A DNA stretch of 64,000 bases from Actinomycetota bacterium (GCA_013178005.1 JABLXL010000017.1:20948-84947); one strand, 5' to 3'; positions 19,142 through 27,692 are shown, counted from the stretch's first letter. Made by a program: numbers and translations. Notes: generated by a model not told the origin, from the letters alone.

Positions 19142-19582
19142 ATGAAGAGGAGGCAAATGGCCGATAAACAATACAATACTATCTTCTATTTGGTTCAATT
19201 CATAGGGGTAACTGCTCTAATAGTTGCCTGGGCGGTTGGTCTACCATACCTATTTGTTGTCCCAGTTTGTTGTCTGATCGCCGTGATGTTTATGGTGGTA
19301 TATTATGGTATGCCAAGCACTCCTGATAATCTGCGGCCAGTCCTGAGGAAATACATAGACATTAAGAGATTTTTAGGCAGGCATTTAGTTGCTTCCCTGA
19401 TAATTATCACCCAACCGGCAGTAGCCCTAATCTGGACAATAGTGTTGCTAGCAGGGAAACCGCCCAATCCGCCGGCCAAGAGTACAATTATTATCATGAT
19501 AGTCATAAGTGACATTGTTGTTACAGGCGCTGTCGCGGTTGGGATGATGATTGGAAAACGCTTGAGGGGCGGCATTGGATGA
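19142..19582 (+). CDS. Four-helix membrane protein, candidate immunity protein of the orphan RHS tip
   Basis: About 146 aa from ATG 19142; GTG 19130 and ATG 19157, the latter behind AAGAGGAGG, are alternatives. Membrane helices are at roughly 15-32, 36-53, 82-101 and 112-132 of the longer form. No family recognised. It follows an orphan RHS tip in the same way the 125-aa protein follows the main RHS tip, which suggests an immunity role; this is inference. Its base composition is clearly AT-richer than the flanking metabolic genes. Confidence 0.6.
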   Translation: MKRRQMADKQYNTIFYLVQFIGVTALIVAWAVGLPYLFVVPVCCLIAVMFMVVYYGMPSTPDNLRPVLRKYIDIKRFLGRHLVASLIIITQPAVALIWTIVLLAGKPPNPPAKSTIIIMIVISDIVVTGAVAVGMMIGKRLRGGIG

Positions 19583-19683
19583 GGAGACTGGCGGGAATTC
19601 TGATTGTCGCCGATCAGCGCCGGGCCAGTGAACATCAACTGTTCGGGCATCGGCTGGAAGCTCCATAACAGAGGCGTCTGCCT

Positions 19684-20126
19684 CCAAGATCTCCCTGGTG
19701 GCCTCCGCCGGGCCCGGCCTTCACCGCTTCGCCTCGGGCATGGCCTCCTTCAACTCACAGGTCCGTGCGAGCATGGCCAGGGCTGGAAGCTTCGGCATGG
19801 GGATGATAGGGGGTGGCTCGAAATCAATAAGCGCCGCCATGAACGCGTACTCCACGGCGCGTGCGGTAAGCAACGCCTTAGGGATGGTGAAGGATGCGCT
19901 GGGGAAGGTGAGGCTGGGCGCGCCCCGCCCTTGTGCTTCTGTTGGGAATTTATGGGGCGATATTAATGCGGTCTGGAGCGGGCTGAACGCGGGTGCCCAT
20001 TGGATCAGCAATACACTAATAAGCACAGGGGTAGGGGTGTTGCCTGGGTATCTTATAAATCTCCTCACAAGAACCTGTGGGACGTTTTCGGTGTCGGAAG
20101 GTTCCAAGCACATGATACATGGCTAG
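19684..20126 (+). pseudogene. Second displaced RHS tip, near-duplicate of the tip of the main RHS gene
   Basis: From SLVASAGPGLHRFASG onwards the peptide matches residues just after the RHS core of the main gene (17684 onward), with about seven changes over 80 residues. It then diverges to a different end (SNTLISTGVGVLPGYLINLL...). It has no ribosome site and no core, so it is a displaced tip. DNA similarity starts sharply at TCTCCCTGGTGGCCTCCGCC, which would allow recombination with the main gene and a tip swap. Confidence 0.7.
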
Positions 20127-20355
20127 TTTGAAATGGGAAAAGAGCGCAGATTAAACACGACTGCCTTGCGGACGTTGAGCTAACTGGAGAGATTTCTGTC
20201 GATCCGTTGACGGGGGGGCTTCGTGAGCTACAATCCCCGTAGGGTGGGGTCGCTTTGGTAAAGGCAAAGTAGACCAAAGGGGATGGAGACCACTACGAAG
20301 ATCGGGATAGCACCCATCATTTACCAATTGCGTCACAGGACAAGGAGGTTATGCT
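20127..20355. other. Spacer between the orphan tip and the caspase-like gene
   Basis: No full gene. A 36-codon stretch ending ISVDPLTGGLRELQSP-stop (about 20130-20240) may be a remnant of a lost small gene. The segment ends with the AAGGAGGT ribosome site of the next gene. Confidence 0.3.
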
Positions 20356-21174
20356 ATGGTGCGAACTTTCAAGCTGGTTACTGGAATACTTGTATCACTT
20401 ACCTTGTTTATAGGGATCTTTTTACCTCTATTTATTGTGAAGCCAGCTTACGCAAACTCCCACCCTTGGGCGGATGTATATGGATTCTGGTATTCAGATG
20501 GCTACGACTCAGAGCACGCGCAGTGGGGTTACAGTTCTTGGCATGGCGACCATCGTTGGTTTTCAGGAATTGAAACCCTGTTCAAATTTGACAATCCCAG
20601 CGTCCATTATGGTCTATGCTATAGGGGTTGGTCATCGACTTATTACTATAATGCCCCTGCAAGTACTCCTTATGGCTATCTGCCGGGAGATGCTTATTTC
20701 TACTTTAGTGGCCATGCAAATAGTCATTTGCTTGGTTATATTGGAAACTGGTTGTCCGACGTACCTCGAAGTGGCGATAGTAATTGTTATTATGTCTCTA
20801 ACCTAAGAAATATGGACGATATGAAATTCGCTATGCTTGGGGGGTGTCGAACGGCAGCCAATGATTATGGTGACGGCAGGCACTTAGCTTGGGAGTTCCG
20901 TTGCGATAGAGGTGTTGATACGGTGGTTGGTTTTACAAGGAACATAACCTGGCAGGCTGGAAGCTATTATCCAGCTCATTGTTGGGACCAGGAATTTTCA
21001 CGCGCTTCGCAGATATATCAATACCATGTAGCAGACTCGTGTGCTTGGGCCAAACTATGGGTATATCGGCATTGTGGAAACAACCACCGAGGATTCGATA
21101 CCGTTACTATTTGGGGCAATGGTTATAACTATATTTATACACCTGGAGATGGCATCGGCGAAGGTCGGCCATGA
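20356..21174 (+). CDS. Secreted caspase-like (clan CD-type) Cys/His protein
   Basis: 272 aa, with a signal peptide cleaved near AYA/NS (33/34). The mature part has FYFSGHANSH with H120, then FAMLGGCRTAAND with C164, then GVDTVVGFTRNI. A strand ending in S/GH(G), a later strand ending in xxC(x)T, and a following GAD/VVVGF strand are the layout of clan CD cysteine peptidases (caspase, gingipain, CHAT types). I therefore predict an extracellular His/Cys dyad protease or an inactive relative. It has a strong AAGGAGGT site and lies in the RHS island directly before a membrane PepSY-like gene. Substrate unknown. Confidence 0.6.
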   Translation: MVRTFKLVTGILVSLTLFIGIFLPLFIVKPAYANSHPWADVYGFWYSDGYDSEHAQWGYSSWHGDHRWFSGIETLFKFDNPSVHYGLCYRGWSSTYYYNAPASTPYGYLPGDAYFYFSGHANSHLLGYIGNWLSDVPRSGDSNCYYVSNLRNMDDMKFAMLGGCRTAANDYGDGRHLAWEFRCDRGVDTVVGFTRNITWQAGSYYPAHCWDQEFSRASQIYQYHVADSCAWAKLWVYRHCGNNHRGFDTVTIWGNGYNYIYTPGDGIGEGRP

Positions 21175-21223
21175 TGACTAGCATTCTAAGGATAAATGAT
21201 AGATGGATAATAGGAGGTTTAAC

Positions 21224-22177
21224 ATGCATTTGAAGAAACTATGGGGCATGAGGGCCTTGATTGCCATAGTAATGGCAGCATTTATCGTATCGGCGGCATC
21301 AGTATGTTTGGTGCTGGTATTTTCTTCTACTGGAGAGGCTACTGGAAATATGGAAAAAGATAGAGCAAAAGAAGTAGCCCTCTCAAGAGCCAAGGAGCTC
21401 TCTCCTGAGACTGTTACTCTTGAGGAAACCAAGGAATACAGCACGGAATTCGAGACGTCATATTTTCTAAAGAATAACAAAGGGAAAAATATTGGCATAA
21501 TTTGCGCAGATCGCTCTACCGGAAACATAAACGTTTTCTTCGATGCAAGTGAGAACTCAGGGAAAAGAGAATCAAGCAATGTAAGAATAAGCAAAGAAGA
21601 AGCGGAGAACAAAGTTAGAAGCTTCTTAAGGACCCGGGGACTTGAAATAGATACATATGCTCTCGAAAGCGACCCCCTGGTTTGCGTGGGTATGGAGGGG
21701 CCGCCCGATAACCCCACGCCCGTATATAGCTACGAGTTCAACTACCGAATGCAGATAGACGGGGTATTTGTTGACGACAACGAGAGTAGAAATGGAGCCC
21801 TTACCATTACATTGTCTCCCGAAGATGGCAGTATCAAATCATTTGCGCTGCCGAAGAAAGCTCTCAAGTTAGCGGATTTCACAATTGATAAATCCAAGAT
21901 CGAGAAAAGAGAGGCTATCAATATAGCCACGGAAGCGGTTGCTGGAAGGGAGGTTCTTGAGGGGACGACGCCTGTTGTTCAAACTGATGGCATCGAATTA
22001 AGGTACATGCTTGTGGGGAATAGCAGATTGGTTCCCTACTGGAAAGTGATCGTCAGGTACAGTATGGATAATCTCGCAAACGTTAAAGATATCCCAGAGG
22101 AGGCAAAGTACATGGGTGGATGTGTCTACTCGGTTTCAGCGGTAGACGGTCAGATAATATTCGAAGAGTCTTACTAG
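21224..22177 (+). CDS. Membrane-anchored PepSY/YcdB-like protein, paralogue 1
   Basis: 317 aa from ATG 21224, chosen over ATG 21203 because AGGAGGTTTAAC precedes it exactly. One membrane helix lies at about residues 10-33; the rest should be extracellular. Two alpha-beta units, each opening with a helix (SKEEAENKVRSFL and KREAINIATEAVAG) and closing with VYSV...DGQI-type strands, resemble PepSY/YcdB domains that often inhibit peptidases. It follows the secreted caspase-like gene by about 50 bp. Its C-terminal 250 bp are almost identical in DNA to the paralogue at 22987-24096. Confidence 0.65.
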   Translation: MHLKKLWGMRALIAIVMAAFIVSAASVCLVLVFSSTGEATGNMEKDRAKEVALSRAKELSPETVTLEETKEYSTEFETSYFLKNNKGKNIGIICADRSTGNINVFFDASENSGKRESSNVRISKEEAENKVRSFLRTRGLEIDTYALESDPLVCVGMEGPPDNPTPVYSYEFNYRMQIDGVFVDDNESRNGALTITLSPEDGSIKSFALPKKALKLADFTIDKSKIEKREAINIATEAVAGREVLEGTTPVVQTDGIELRYMLVGNSRLVPYWKVIVRYSMDNLANVKDIPEEAKYMGGCVYSVSAVDGQIIFEESY

Positions 22178-22198
22178 ACACATATACCTATGTTCTGA

Positions 22199-22240
22199 TG
22201 AAGCCCTCCTGCTCTAACCGGCGGGGGGGCTTCCTCCTGT
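22199..22240 (+). terminator. Likely transcription terminator after PepSY paralogue 1
   Basis: An inverted repeat GAAGCCC(TCC) at 22200-22209 pairs with (GGG)GGGCTTC ending at 22233, across a 13-base loop. A pyrimidine-rich tail follows, though without a real T run. It lies 22 bases after the stop codon. Confidence 0.5.
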
Positions 22241-22370
22241 AAGTCTTCCATTGGTCATTGAGAAATAATAACAATTTTTACTGCAACTAATCGTCAAGCA
22301 TCGGCATTTATATTGGTAAGTAGTGAACGATTGTAAATACTTATGGTATGAAGCACGAATTAGGAGCGTT

Positions 22371-23024
22371 ATGAGTAAAACTTATCCTGACAGTGAATAT
22401 GGATCGGAAAACAACCATAAAGCAATGATCGATCTTTACGAGCAAAATTATAGAAGGATTTTTAACTACGTACTTTATAATACTGGCGATATAGAGGTGG
22501 CCTTGGACCTGACCTCTGAAACATTCCTCAGGGCTTTAAAAGCCCTTCCGAGATTTGAATATCGTGGGGAGAAATCTTATACGGCATGGCTGTACAAGAT
22601 TGCTTCAAGAGAAATCGCGATGCATTTTCGGAGATTAACCAAAGATAACAAGCACATCGCAACTTATTCTCAAGAAACAGAGGCAATCAAGCAAGTCATA
22701 TCTCAAGAGGATATCGAAGCCGCAAGAAGAGAGCTCGAAAAGTGCGAAGATTTCATTATCCTGGCCTCGCTTCTCAAGGAGCTTCCAGCGAGGTACTGTG
22801 AAGTACTTTTCCTCAAATATATTGAAGATAAAACGCTAGAGGAAATTGCAGCAATGCTCGAAAGGCCTATCGGAACAGTTAAAGCACAATGCTACCGTGG
22901 TTTGAAATCTTTGAGAGAAAAGATGCAACTCCTGCAGACATATGAGCATTTGAAAGAGAGGGAGAGAAAAAAGGAGCCAGAAGCAAATGGGCTTGAAGAG
23001 GAGGTTAAAGGAATTGGGACATGA
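22371..23024 (+). CDS. ECF RNA polymerase sigma factor
   Basis: 217 aa from ATG 22371, which has a GGAGC ribosome site; an in-frame GTG at 22323 has none. The sigma2 region (about residues 20-90) shows YEQNYRRIFNYVLYNTGD, ALDLTSETFLRALKALPRF and TAWLYKIASREIAMHFRR. The sigma4 helix-turn-helix (about 130-185) shows LKELPARYCEVLFLKYIEDKT and GTVKAQCYRGLKSLR. Its 3' end overlaps the next gene by 38 bp, the usual arrangement for a sigma factor and its membrane anti-sigma partner. Target promoters are unknown; the neighbouring secreted and membrane genes are candidates. Confidence 0.9.
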   Translation: MSKTYPDSEYGSENNHKAMIDLYEQNYRRIFNYVLYNTGDIEVALDLTSETFLRALKALPRFEYRGEKSYTAWLYKIASREIAMHFRRLTKDNKHIATYSQETEAIKQVISQEDIEAARRELEKCEDFIILASLLKELPARYCEVLFLKYIEDKTLEEIAAMLERPIGTVKAQCYRGLKSLREKMQLLQTYEHLKERERKKEPEANGLEEEVKGIGT

Positions 23025-24096
23025 TATCGAAAAGATGAACTTGATCGAGGTCGAGGTACCATCTCACCGGCAGGCGCTAAGCAATGTTTGGCGAGAAGGC
23101 TGTAATAGAATGTTTGCTGAGCAAAATAAAAAAGGTAAGTTAATAACATTGAGGGGGATTTCCATGAAAAAGACGACCGTTTCGCTCGCTGCGGTTTCAA
23201 TAGCAGCGGTAGTAGGAGCGGTTATAGTAATCGCTTGCCTCATGTTGTTTTCTTCAAGTACAGGAGGAGCCACAGACAATCTTGAGAGAAACAAACTCAC
23301 AGAAAGGGCTCTGGCTAACGCGCGGGAATTCATACCGGAGGCAGAAACGGTAGAAGAGGATCCGGATTACGGCAACGATCTGACCGCTGCCTTTTGGGTG
23401 AGAGATGACGGTGGAGAGAATCTAGGAATGTTAGTTATCGACAGAGCTACGGGAAGCGTAGACTTCTTCTTCGATGCAAGGAGTAGTTCAGCTGCAAGAA
23501 TGTCCTCGGAGGTACGAATAGGCCTTGAAGATGCGACAGCTATTGCCAAAGGCTTCCTCGAAGCCCTAGGTGTTGACCTGGAGCATTTTGCCCTCGAAAG
23601 CGATCCCCTGGTTTGCGTGGGCATGGAGGGGCCGCCCGATAACCCCACGCCCGTATATAGCTACGAGTTCTACTACCGAATGCAGAAAGATGGGATGTTC
23701 GTTGATGGTGAAGGATCGTGTTTCGTCATAATTTCTCCGTTAGACGGTAGCATCAAGTCCTTCGGTGTACCCAGACGCCTTATCTCAATTTCAAATCTAA
23801 AGGATGAAGAAATAGAGATAAGCAAGGAAGAAGCTATCAATATAGCCACGGAAGCGGTTGCTGGAAGGGAGGTTCTTGAGGGGACGACGCCTGTTGTTCA
23901 AACTGATGGCATCGAATTAAGGTACATGCTTGTGGGGAGTAGCAGATTGGTCCCCTACTGGAAAGTGACCGTCAGGTACAGTATGGATAATCTCGCAAAC
24001 GTTAAAGATATCCCAGAGGAGGCAAAGTACATGGGTGGATGTGTCTACTCGGTTTCAGCGGTAGACGGTCAGATTCTAGGCGAGGAATCCTTCTAG
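22987..24096 (+). CDS. Membrane protein overlapping the sigma gene: candidate anti-sigma factor with PepSY/YcdB-like outer domain (paralogue 2)
   Basis: 369 aa if started at ATG 22987 inside the sigma gene. Residues 1-60 would be cytoplasmic (MGLKRRLKELGHDIEKMN..VPSHRQ), a helix at about 63-90 spans the membrane, and about 280 residues lie outside with the same domains as paralogue 1. ATG 23164, after GAGGGGGATTTCC, is an alternative start giving 310 aa and no cytoplasmic part. With the longer start this is a plausible anti-sigma factor sensing an outside signal. The anti-sigma role is inferred from overlap and topology, not from a recognised domain. Confidence 0.6.
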   Translation: MGLKRRLKELGHDIEKMNLIEVEVPSHRQALSNVWREGCNRMFAEQNKKGKLITLRGISMKKTTVSLAAVSIAAVVGAVIVIACLMLFSSSTGGATDNLERNKLTERALANAREFIPEAETVEEDPDYGNDLTAAFWVRDDGGENLGMLVIDRATGSVDFFFDARSSSAARMSSEVRIGLEDATAIAKGFLEALGVDLEHFALESDPLVCVGMEGPPDNPTPVYSYEFYYRMQKDGMFVDGEGSCFVIISPLDGSIKSFGVPRRLISISNLKDEEIEISKEEAINIATEAVAGREVLEGTTPVVQTDGIELRYMLVGSSRLVPYWKVTVRYSMDNLANVKDIPEEAKYMGGCVYSVSAVDGQILGEESF

Positions 24097-24508
24097 GCCT
24101 TTTAATAACTCCAAGAAAGCCCCATGCCCTAATGGGCGGAGGGCGGTCCAGGCTACGTCCTGTCAAGTGGCGTATAAAGCGCAATCGCGACATTCCTCTC
24201 CTCCACACCGCCCCGAAGAAGGCAGTCGGTTTCGCCAACGGACATATCGATTTTCAGCCGAGGCCTGGAGCGGTAAGAATTCATCAAGGATTGGGGAGAC
24301 GAAATTGTCGGATGGGGAGCAACCGTAGCAGGTTGCGCAATGGTAATCGGCGGTTCCTTAACGGGAAATGCAGGTATGGTGCCGGCGGGTATGTGGAACA
24401 AGTACTTATAACAGGGCGGCCTTTGTCAATAACCAGAGCAAGCAAATAGCATTCTTGCAATGACGGAATCGACCCACAAGCTCTTGTGAACCGTAAAGGC
24501 GAGGGTCT
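24097..24508. other. Remnant region with a further RHS-tip-like fragment
   Basis: The open stretch at 24279-24401 on the plus strand encodes EFIKDWGDEIVGWGATVAGC followed by AMVIGGSLTGNAGM and a stop. This is the hydrophobic tip sequence typical of RHS C-termini, with a stop codon just before it. The 24126-24137 GCCC-TAAT-GGGC hairpin may end transcription of the gene before. Otherwise nothing is recognised. Confidence 0.45.
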
Positions 24509-25360
24509 TCAGTACACCCAGCCGGGGAAGGTGCATACGTTGGCGGGGTTTTTGGTGCGGTACATCTCGATGCCCCGCCAGGGCTCGCCCAGGATGCCGT
24601 CGTGTATGGCCCAGGCGCGACCGCGCACCGTCTTTTCCATGCCCCGGCGGCGGAAGGGAGTGCTCCCGTCGAGCCTCTCGTAGAGCTCGCCCCCGGGCTG
24701 GAACCCGGCGTGGATCTCCTCCATCTTGCGGCGTCCCCGTATGTAATTGAAACCGTAGCTCTCGAAGATGATGGCGTTGTTGTAAGCCAGGGGCTCGGCG
24801 ATCACCATGTCCTGCCCCATGGCCTCGACGAATCCCAGGGCCAGGGGGGCGAAGCGGCGGAATAGGCGCAGCCCCCGCCGCACCTGGCCCGGCGCCAGCC
24901 CCGCCTCCATGGCCTTGATCTCCTCGGGGATGTTGCGCCTCACGGTGGCGAACTTGGTGCGCCGTCCCGCGGTGTCCACGTCGGTATTGAAGCGGGGGGA
25001 ACGGGGGTCGTTGATGATCAGGAAGTTGATGTCGATCTTGAAGAAGGCGGTGTCCTCTAACTCCAGGAAGAAGACGCAGTCCTGGTCGTCAGGGTTTTCC
25101 CTCACCTCTATGACCGCGAAGGTCGCGCCCTCGGGCGCCCTCACCTCCACCACCCTTTCTCCCCGAGGGTTGGCGAAGGTCTCGCGGTCGATGGAGAACA
25201 TCTCGAAGATACGGTCGGGCACGAGGAGAGAATACACGCGTTCCTTTACGTGGGCTTCCAGGCGGTTGAGGTCGTGGATATTGCGGCGGGGGGCGTCGCC
25301 CACCAGGCGGTCGAAGGCCTCGCGCACCTCGCGCGCCGCCTCATCGGGAGTTTCGTTCAT
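24509..25360 (-). CDS. Conserved hypothetical protein beside a GMC oxidoreductase
   Basis: 283 aa, no signal peptide or membrane segment. I do not recognise a family. The protein is charged and soluble, with an N-terminal helical part (DEAAREVREAFDRLVGD), a central beta-rich part (FAVIEVRENPDDQDCVFFLE, KIDINFLIINDPRSPRFNTD) and an aromatic C-terminus (EPWRGIEMYRTKNPANVCTFPGW). It lies 30 bp downstream of the GMC oxidoreductase on the same strand, so the two are probably co-transcribed and may act on the same substrate. Confidence 0.7.
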   Translation of the reverse strand: MNETPDEAAREVREAFDRLVGDAPRRNIHDLNRLEAHVKERVYSLLVPDRIFEMFSIDRETFANPRGERVVEVRAPEGATFAVIEVRENPDDQDCVFFLELEDTAFFKIDINFLIINDPRSPRFNTDVDTAGRRTKFATVRRNIPEEIKAMEAGLAPGQVRRGLRLFRRFAPLALGFVEAMGQDMVIAEPLAYNNAIIFESYGFNYIRGRRKMEEIHAGFQPGGELYERLDGSTPFRRRGMEKTVRGRAWAIHDGILGEPWRGIEMYRTKNPANVCTFPGWVY

Positions 25361-25390
25361 ATAAAGGCCCCTTCCCTTCGACGCGCTGCC

Positions 25391-26917
25391 TCAAGCGGAG
25401 AGCCGTTCGTCTATGAAGCCCGCGCAGCGCATGGCCATGGCCATGATGGTGAGCTGGGGGTTCACCCCCGGCGAGGAGGGCAGTACGCTCCCGTCGCATA
25501 TGTAAAGGTCTTCCAGGTCCCAGCTCTCACAGGTATGTTTCACCACCGACCACTTCGGGTCGCTCCCCATGCGGCAGGTGCCCAGGGGGTGGTAGGCGCT
25601 CATGCCCAAGATGTCGCCGGCGCGCACGCGCGAGCGTTCCAGCCTCCTCAGGTCACGCGGGCCGGTGATCTCGTAATGCCCGGCGAAGGGCGTGAACACC
25701 CTTTTTGCGCCCGCCGCGAACCATATCTCCGCCATGAGCACCGTGGCCGCCCTGGCCTTCTCCACGTCCCGCCCCCGCAGGTTGTAGAGCATGGCGGGCC
25801 TGTTTCCCGGGCGCCGCAGGTCCAAAACACGACCATGGGAATCGCTCTCCGAGACCATGCCCCCGAAAATGCCCATGTTGGGGTAGGAGGCCATGAGGCG
25901 CGCGTTGCGCCTCCCGGCGAAGGGCAATGCCAGGGCGTGGATCTCCGGCGGCACCGTCCCTCCCTCGAGCATGATGCCCTCGCCCTTGAACTCGTCCACG
26001 TAACAGCACTGGGGTATGCCCTTGGGCGGCCCCAGTGGCTCGTCGAAGAGGGCTACGGTCTGGGTGGCGGGGTGTATCTGGAGGTTATTACCAACCTGCC
26101 CGCTGGAGTTGGCCAGCCCCTGCCGCAGCAGTAAGTAGGGGGTGAACACCGCGCCCGCCGCGAGCACCGTGACCCGCGCCTCGATCTCGATGCGCTTGCC
26201 GTTGGGGCGCCCGGTTGCGGGGTCGAGGAAGCGGCCGCGCACCCCGGCCGCCCGCCCCGAGCTCACCCTCAGTTCTTCCGCCCGGCAGCGGGTGTAGATG
26301 TCCGCCCCCGCCTTCACGGCGTCGGGGATAAAGGAGACGTCCACGCTTTGTTTGGATCCCGATGGGCAGCCGAAGGCGCAGGCGCCGAACCCCTCGCACT
26401 CCTTGGCGTTGCGGGGCAGCCAGCCGCAGGAAAGCCCGAGCTTTTCCGCTCCCGAGAGGAAGGTGGTGGCGACCTTGCCCGCCACCTCCGGGTCGGCGCG
26501 CTTGACGAAGAGGTACTCCTCGAGGTGGCCGTAGATGAGGTTGAGTTCGTCCTCGCCGATTTCCGTCAATCCATGGGTCAGTTGCCATTTCTTGAGCACC
26601 GGGCGCTGCATGCGCAGGGCGGTTCCGGAGTTGACGGTGGTGGTGCCGCCCACCGTCTTGCCCATGGGGAGCAGGATGAAAGGCACCCCCAGGGTTATGG
26701 TCTGGCCCGCGTCACGGTACATCTTCATGTACGAGTCGGCGGGGTCGAGGTTGAAGTCCTCGCGGGTGAAGTGCCCGCCTTCCTCCAGGACCACCACGCT
26801 GTGCCCCTCGCCCGCCAGCTCCTTGGCGATGGGGCCGCCGCCCGCGCCGGAGCCTATCACCACCACGTCCACGGAACGGGAGACGTCCCCCTTGACGTCG
26901 GTTGGGCCGAGGATCAC
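25391..26917 (-). CDS. GMC-family FAD-dependent oxidoreductase
   Basis: 508 aa. The N-terminal FAD Rossmann motif is VVIGSGAGGGPIAKELA (about residues 19-35), followed by the GMC signature region GKTVGGTTTVNSGTALR. A Cys-rich insert CEGFGACAFGCPSGSKQ lies near 170-190, and the C-terminal active-site stretch reads SAYHPLGTCRMG with a catalytic His, ending in GVNPQLTIMAMAMRC. Such enzymes oxidise alcohols, sterols or sugars. A subunit-3-like gene overlaps its start by 4 bp, as in gluconate-2-dehydrogenase-type complexes. The substrate is unknown. Confidence 0.9.
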   Translation of the reverse strand: MILGPTDVKGDVSRSVDVVVIGSGAGGGPIAKELAGEGHSVVVLEEGGHFTREDFNLDPADSYMKMYRDAGQTITLGVPFILLPMGKTVGGTTTVNSGTALRMQRPVLKKWQLTHGLTEIGEDELNLIYGHLEEYLFVKRADPEVAGKVATTFLSGAEKLGLSCGWLPRNAKECEGFGACAFGCPSGSKQSVDVSFIPDAVKAGADIYTRCRAEELRVSSGRAAGVRGRFLDPATGRPNGKRIEIEARVTVLAAGAVFTPYLLLRQGLANSSGQVGNNLQIHPATQTVALFDEPLGPPKGIPQCCYVDEFKGEGIMLEGGTVPPEIHALALPFAGRRNARLMASYPNMGIFGGMVSESDSHGRVLDLRRPGNRPAMLYNLRGRDVEKARAATVLMAEIWFAAGAKRVFTPFAGHYEITGPRDLRRLERSRVRAGDILGMSAYHPLGTCRMGSDPKWSVVKHTCESWDLEDLYICDGSVLPSSPGVNPQLTIMAMAMRCAGFIDERLSA

Positions 26918-27369
26918 TTCCCCACCTCCCCGCCCTGCCCCGCTTTCGGGGGGAGGCTACGGTCCCGCGTCACCACCCGCAGGTTGGACTCCTCCTTCAG
27001 CGCCTTGGCGTCGAAGCCCAGGGGCACCGCCACCTCGGGGCGCCGGTAGTAGGACATGAGCAAGGGCAGGCCGGGGAGCACCGCCACCCCGCGCAGCAAC
27101 GGGTTGCGCGACGACATGACGCGGTTCAGGAGCTCGTCTTTCTCGTGGGACGTAAGGCGCGAGAACGGCTTTCCCTTGAGGAAAATAGAAAGGGCCCGCA
27201 GGGCGATGCCGCAGACCGCAAACAACATTTTCAGCTCGGGCGCTCCCGCCGCGAAGTATTCCTCGATGAAGGCCGACTGCCCCTCCAGGTCGATGGGGGG
27301 AAGGCCCTCCGGTTCCCCCACGTACGCTTCCATCAACTCGCGCAGGTGTCGGCCTGAAAGCAGCCTCAT
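26914..27369 (-). CDS. Small subunit-like partner of the GMC oxidoreductase (gluconate 2-dehydrogenase subunit 3 type)
   Basis: 151 aa, mostly helical, with LSGRHLRELMEAYVG at the start and FSRLTSHEKDELLNRVMSS in the middle, a pattern seen in small subunits paired with GMC dehydrogenases. It overlaps the oxidoreductase start by 4 bp, so translation is coupled. One helix (LRGVAVLPGLPLLMSYY) is hydrophobic. The family call rests mainly on the pairing and size and should be taken as probable only. Confidence 0.65.
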   Translation of the reverse strand: MRLLSGRHLRELMEAYVGEPEGLPPIDLEGQSAFIEEYFAAGAPELKMLFAVCGIALRALSIFLKGKPFSRLTSHEKDELLNRVMSSRNPLLRGVAVLPGLPLLMSYYRRPEVAVPLGFDAKALKEESNLRVVTRDRSLPPKAGQGGEVGK

Positions 27370-27381
27370 CTCTTCCCTCCT

Positions 27382-27600
27382 GGCCCCGCTCCGTCTTAAT
27401 GGGAGAACCTGCCGGGGGTGCCGGTTTCCCCCGCCATTTTACCACCGCGATGGGGATTCGGTGGGATGCTGTGTCTTTTATTGGGAGAGGCGGGGGTGAA
27501 GCCGACTTCTTTTCTGGCCCGCTCGGCTATAATGGGATATCCTGCCATGGGTACCGGCTTCCCCCGCCATTTTGCCACCGCGATGGGGATTCGGTGGGCG
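27382..27600. repeat. Two imperfect direct repeats of about 85 bp
   Basis: Copy A (27382-27466) and copy B (27516-27600) share TTTCCCCCGCCATTTT, ACCACCGCGATGGGGATTCG and flanking bases, 134 bp apart. Copy B carries a TATAAT (27528-27533) where copy A reads TCTTAAT. The stretch lies between divergent genes and holds no coding sequence I can support. Confidence 0.7.
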
Positions 27601-27608
27601 AGGCGGAG

Positions 27609-27636
27609 CTTGGGGCCGATCGAATAAGGCTATAAT
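27609..27636 (+). promoter_or_regulatory. Possible promoter of the alpha/beta hydrolase gene
   Basis: A perfect -10 TATAAT lies at 27631-27636, 57 bp before the start codon. The best -35 candidate, CTTGGG (27609-27614, 16 bp spacing), is weak. Confidence 0.35.
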
Positions 27637-27692
27637 TGATGAGTGGATGGATGGACGATCGTCAGTTAGCTTGATGCCGAGGGGGTAAGCAG

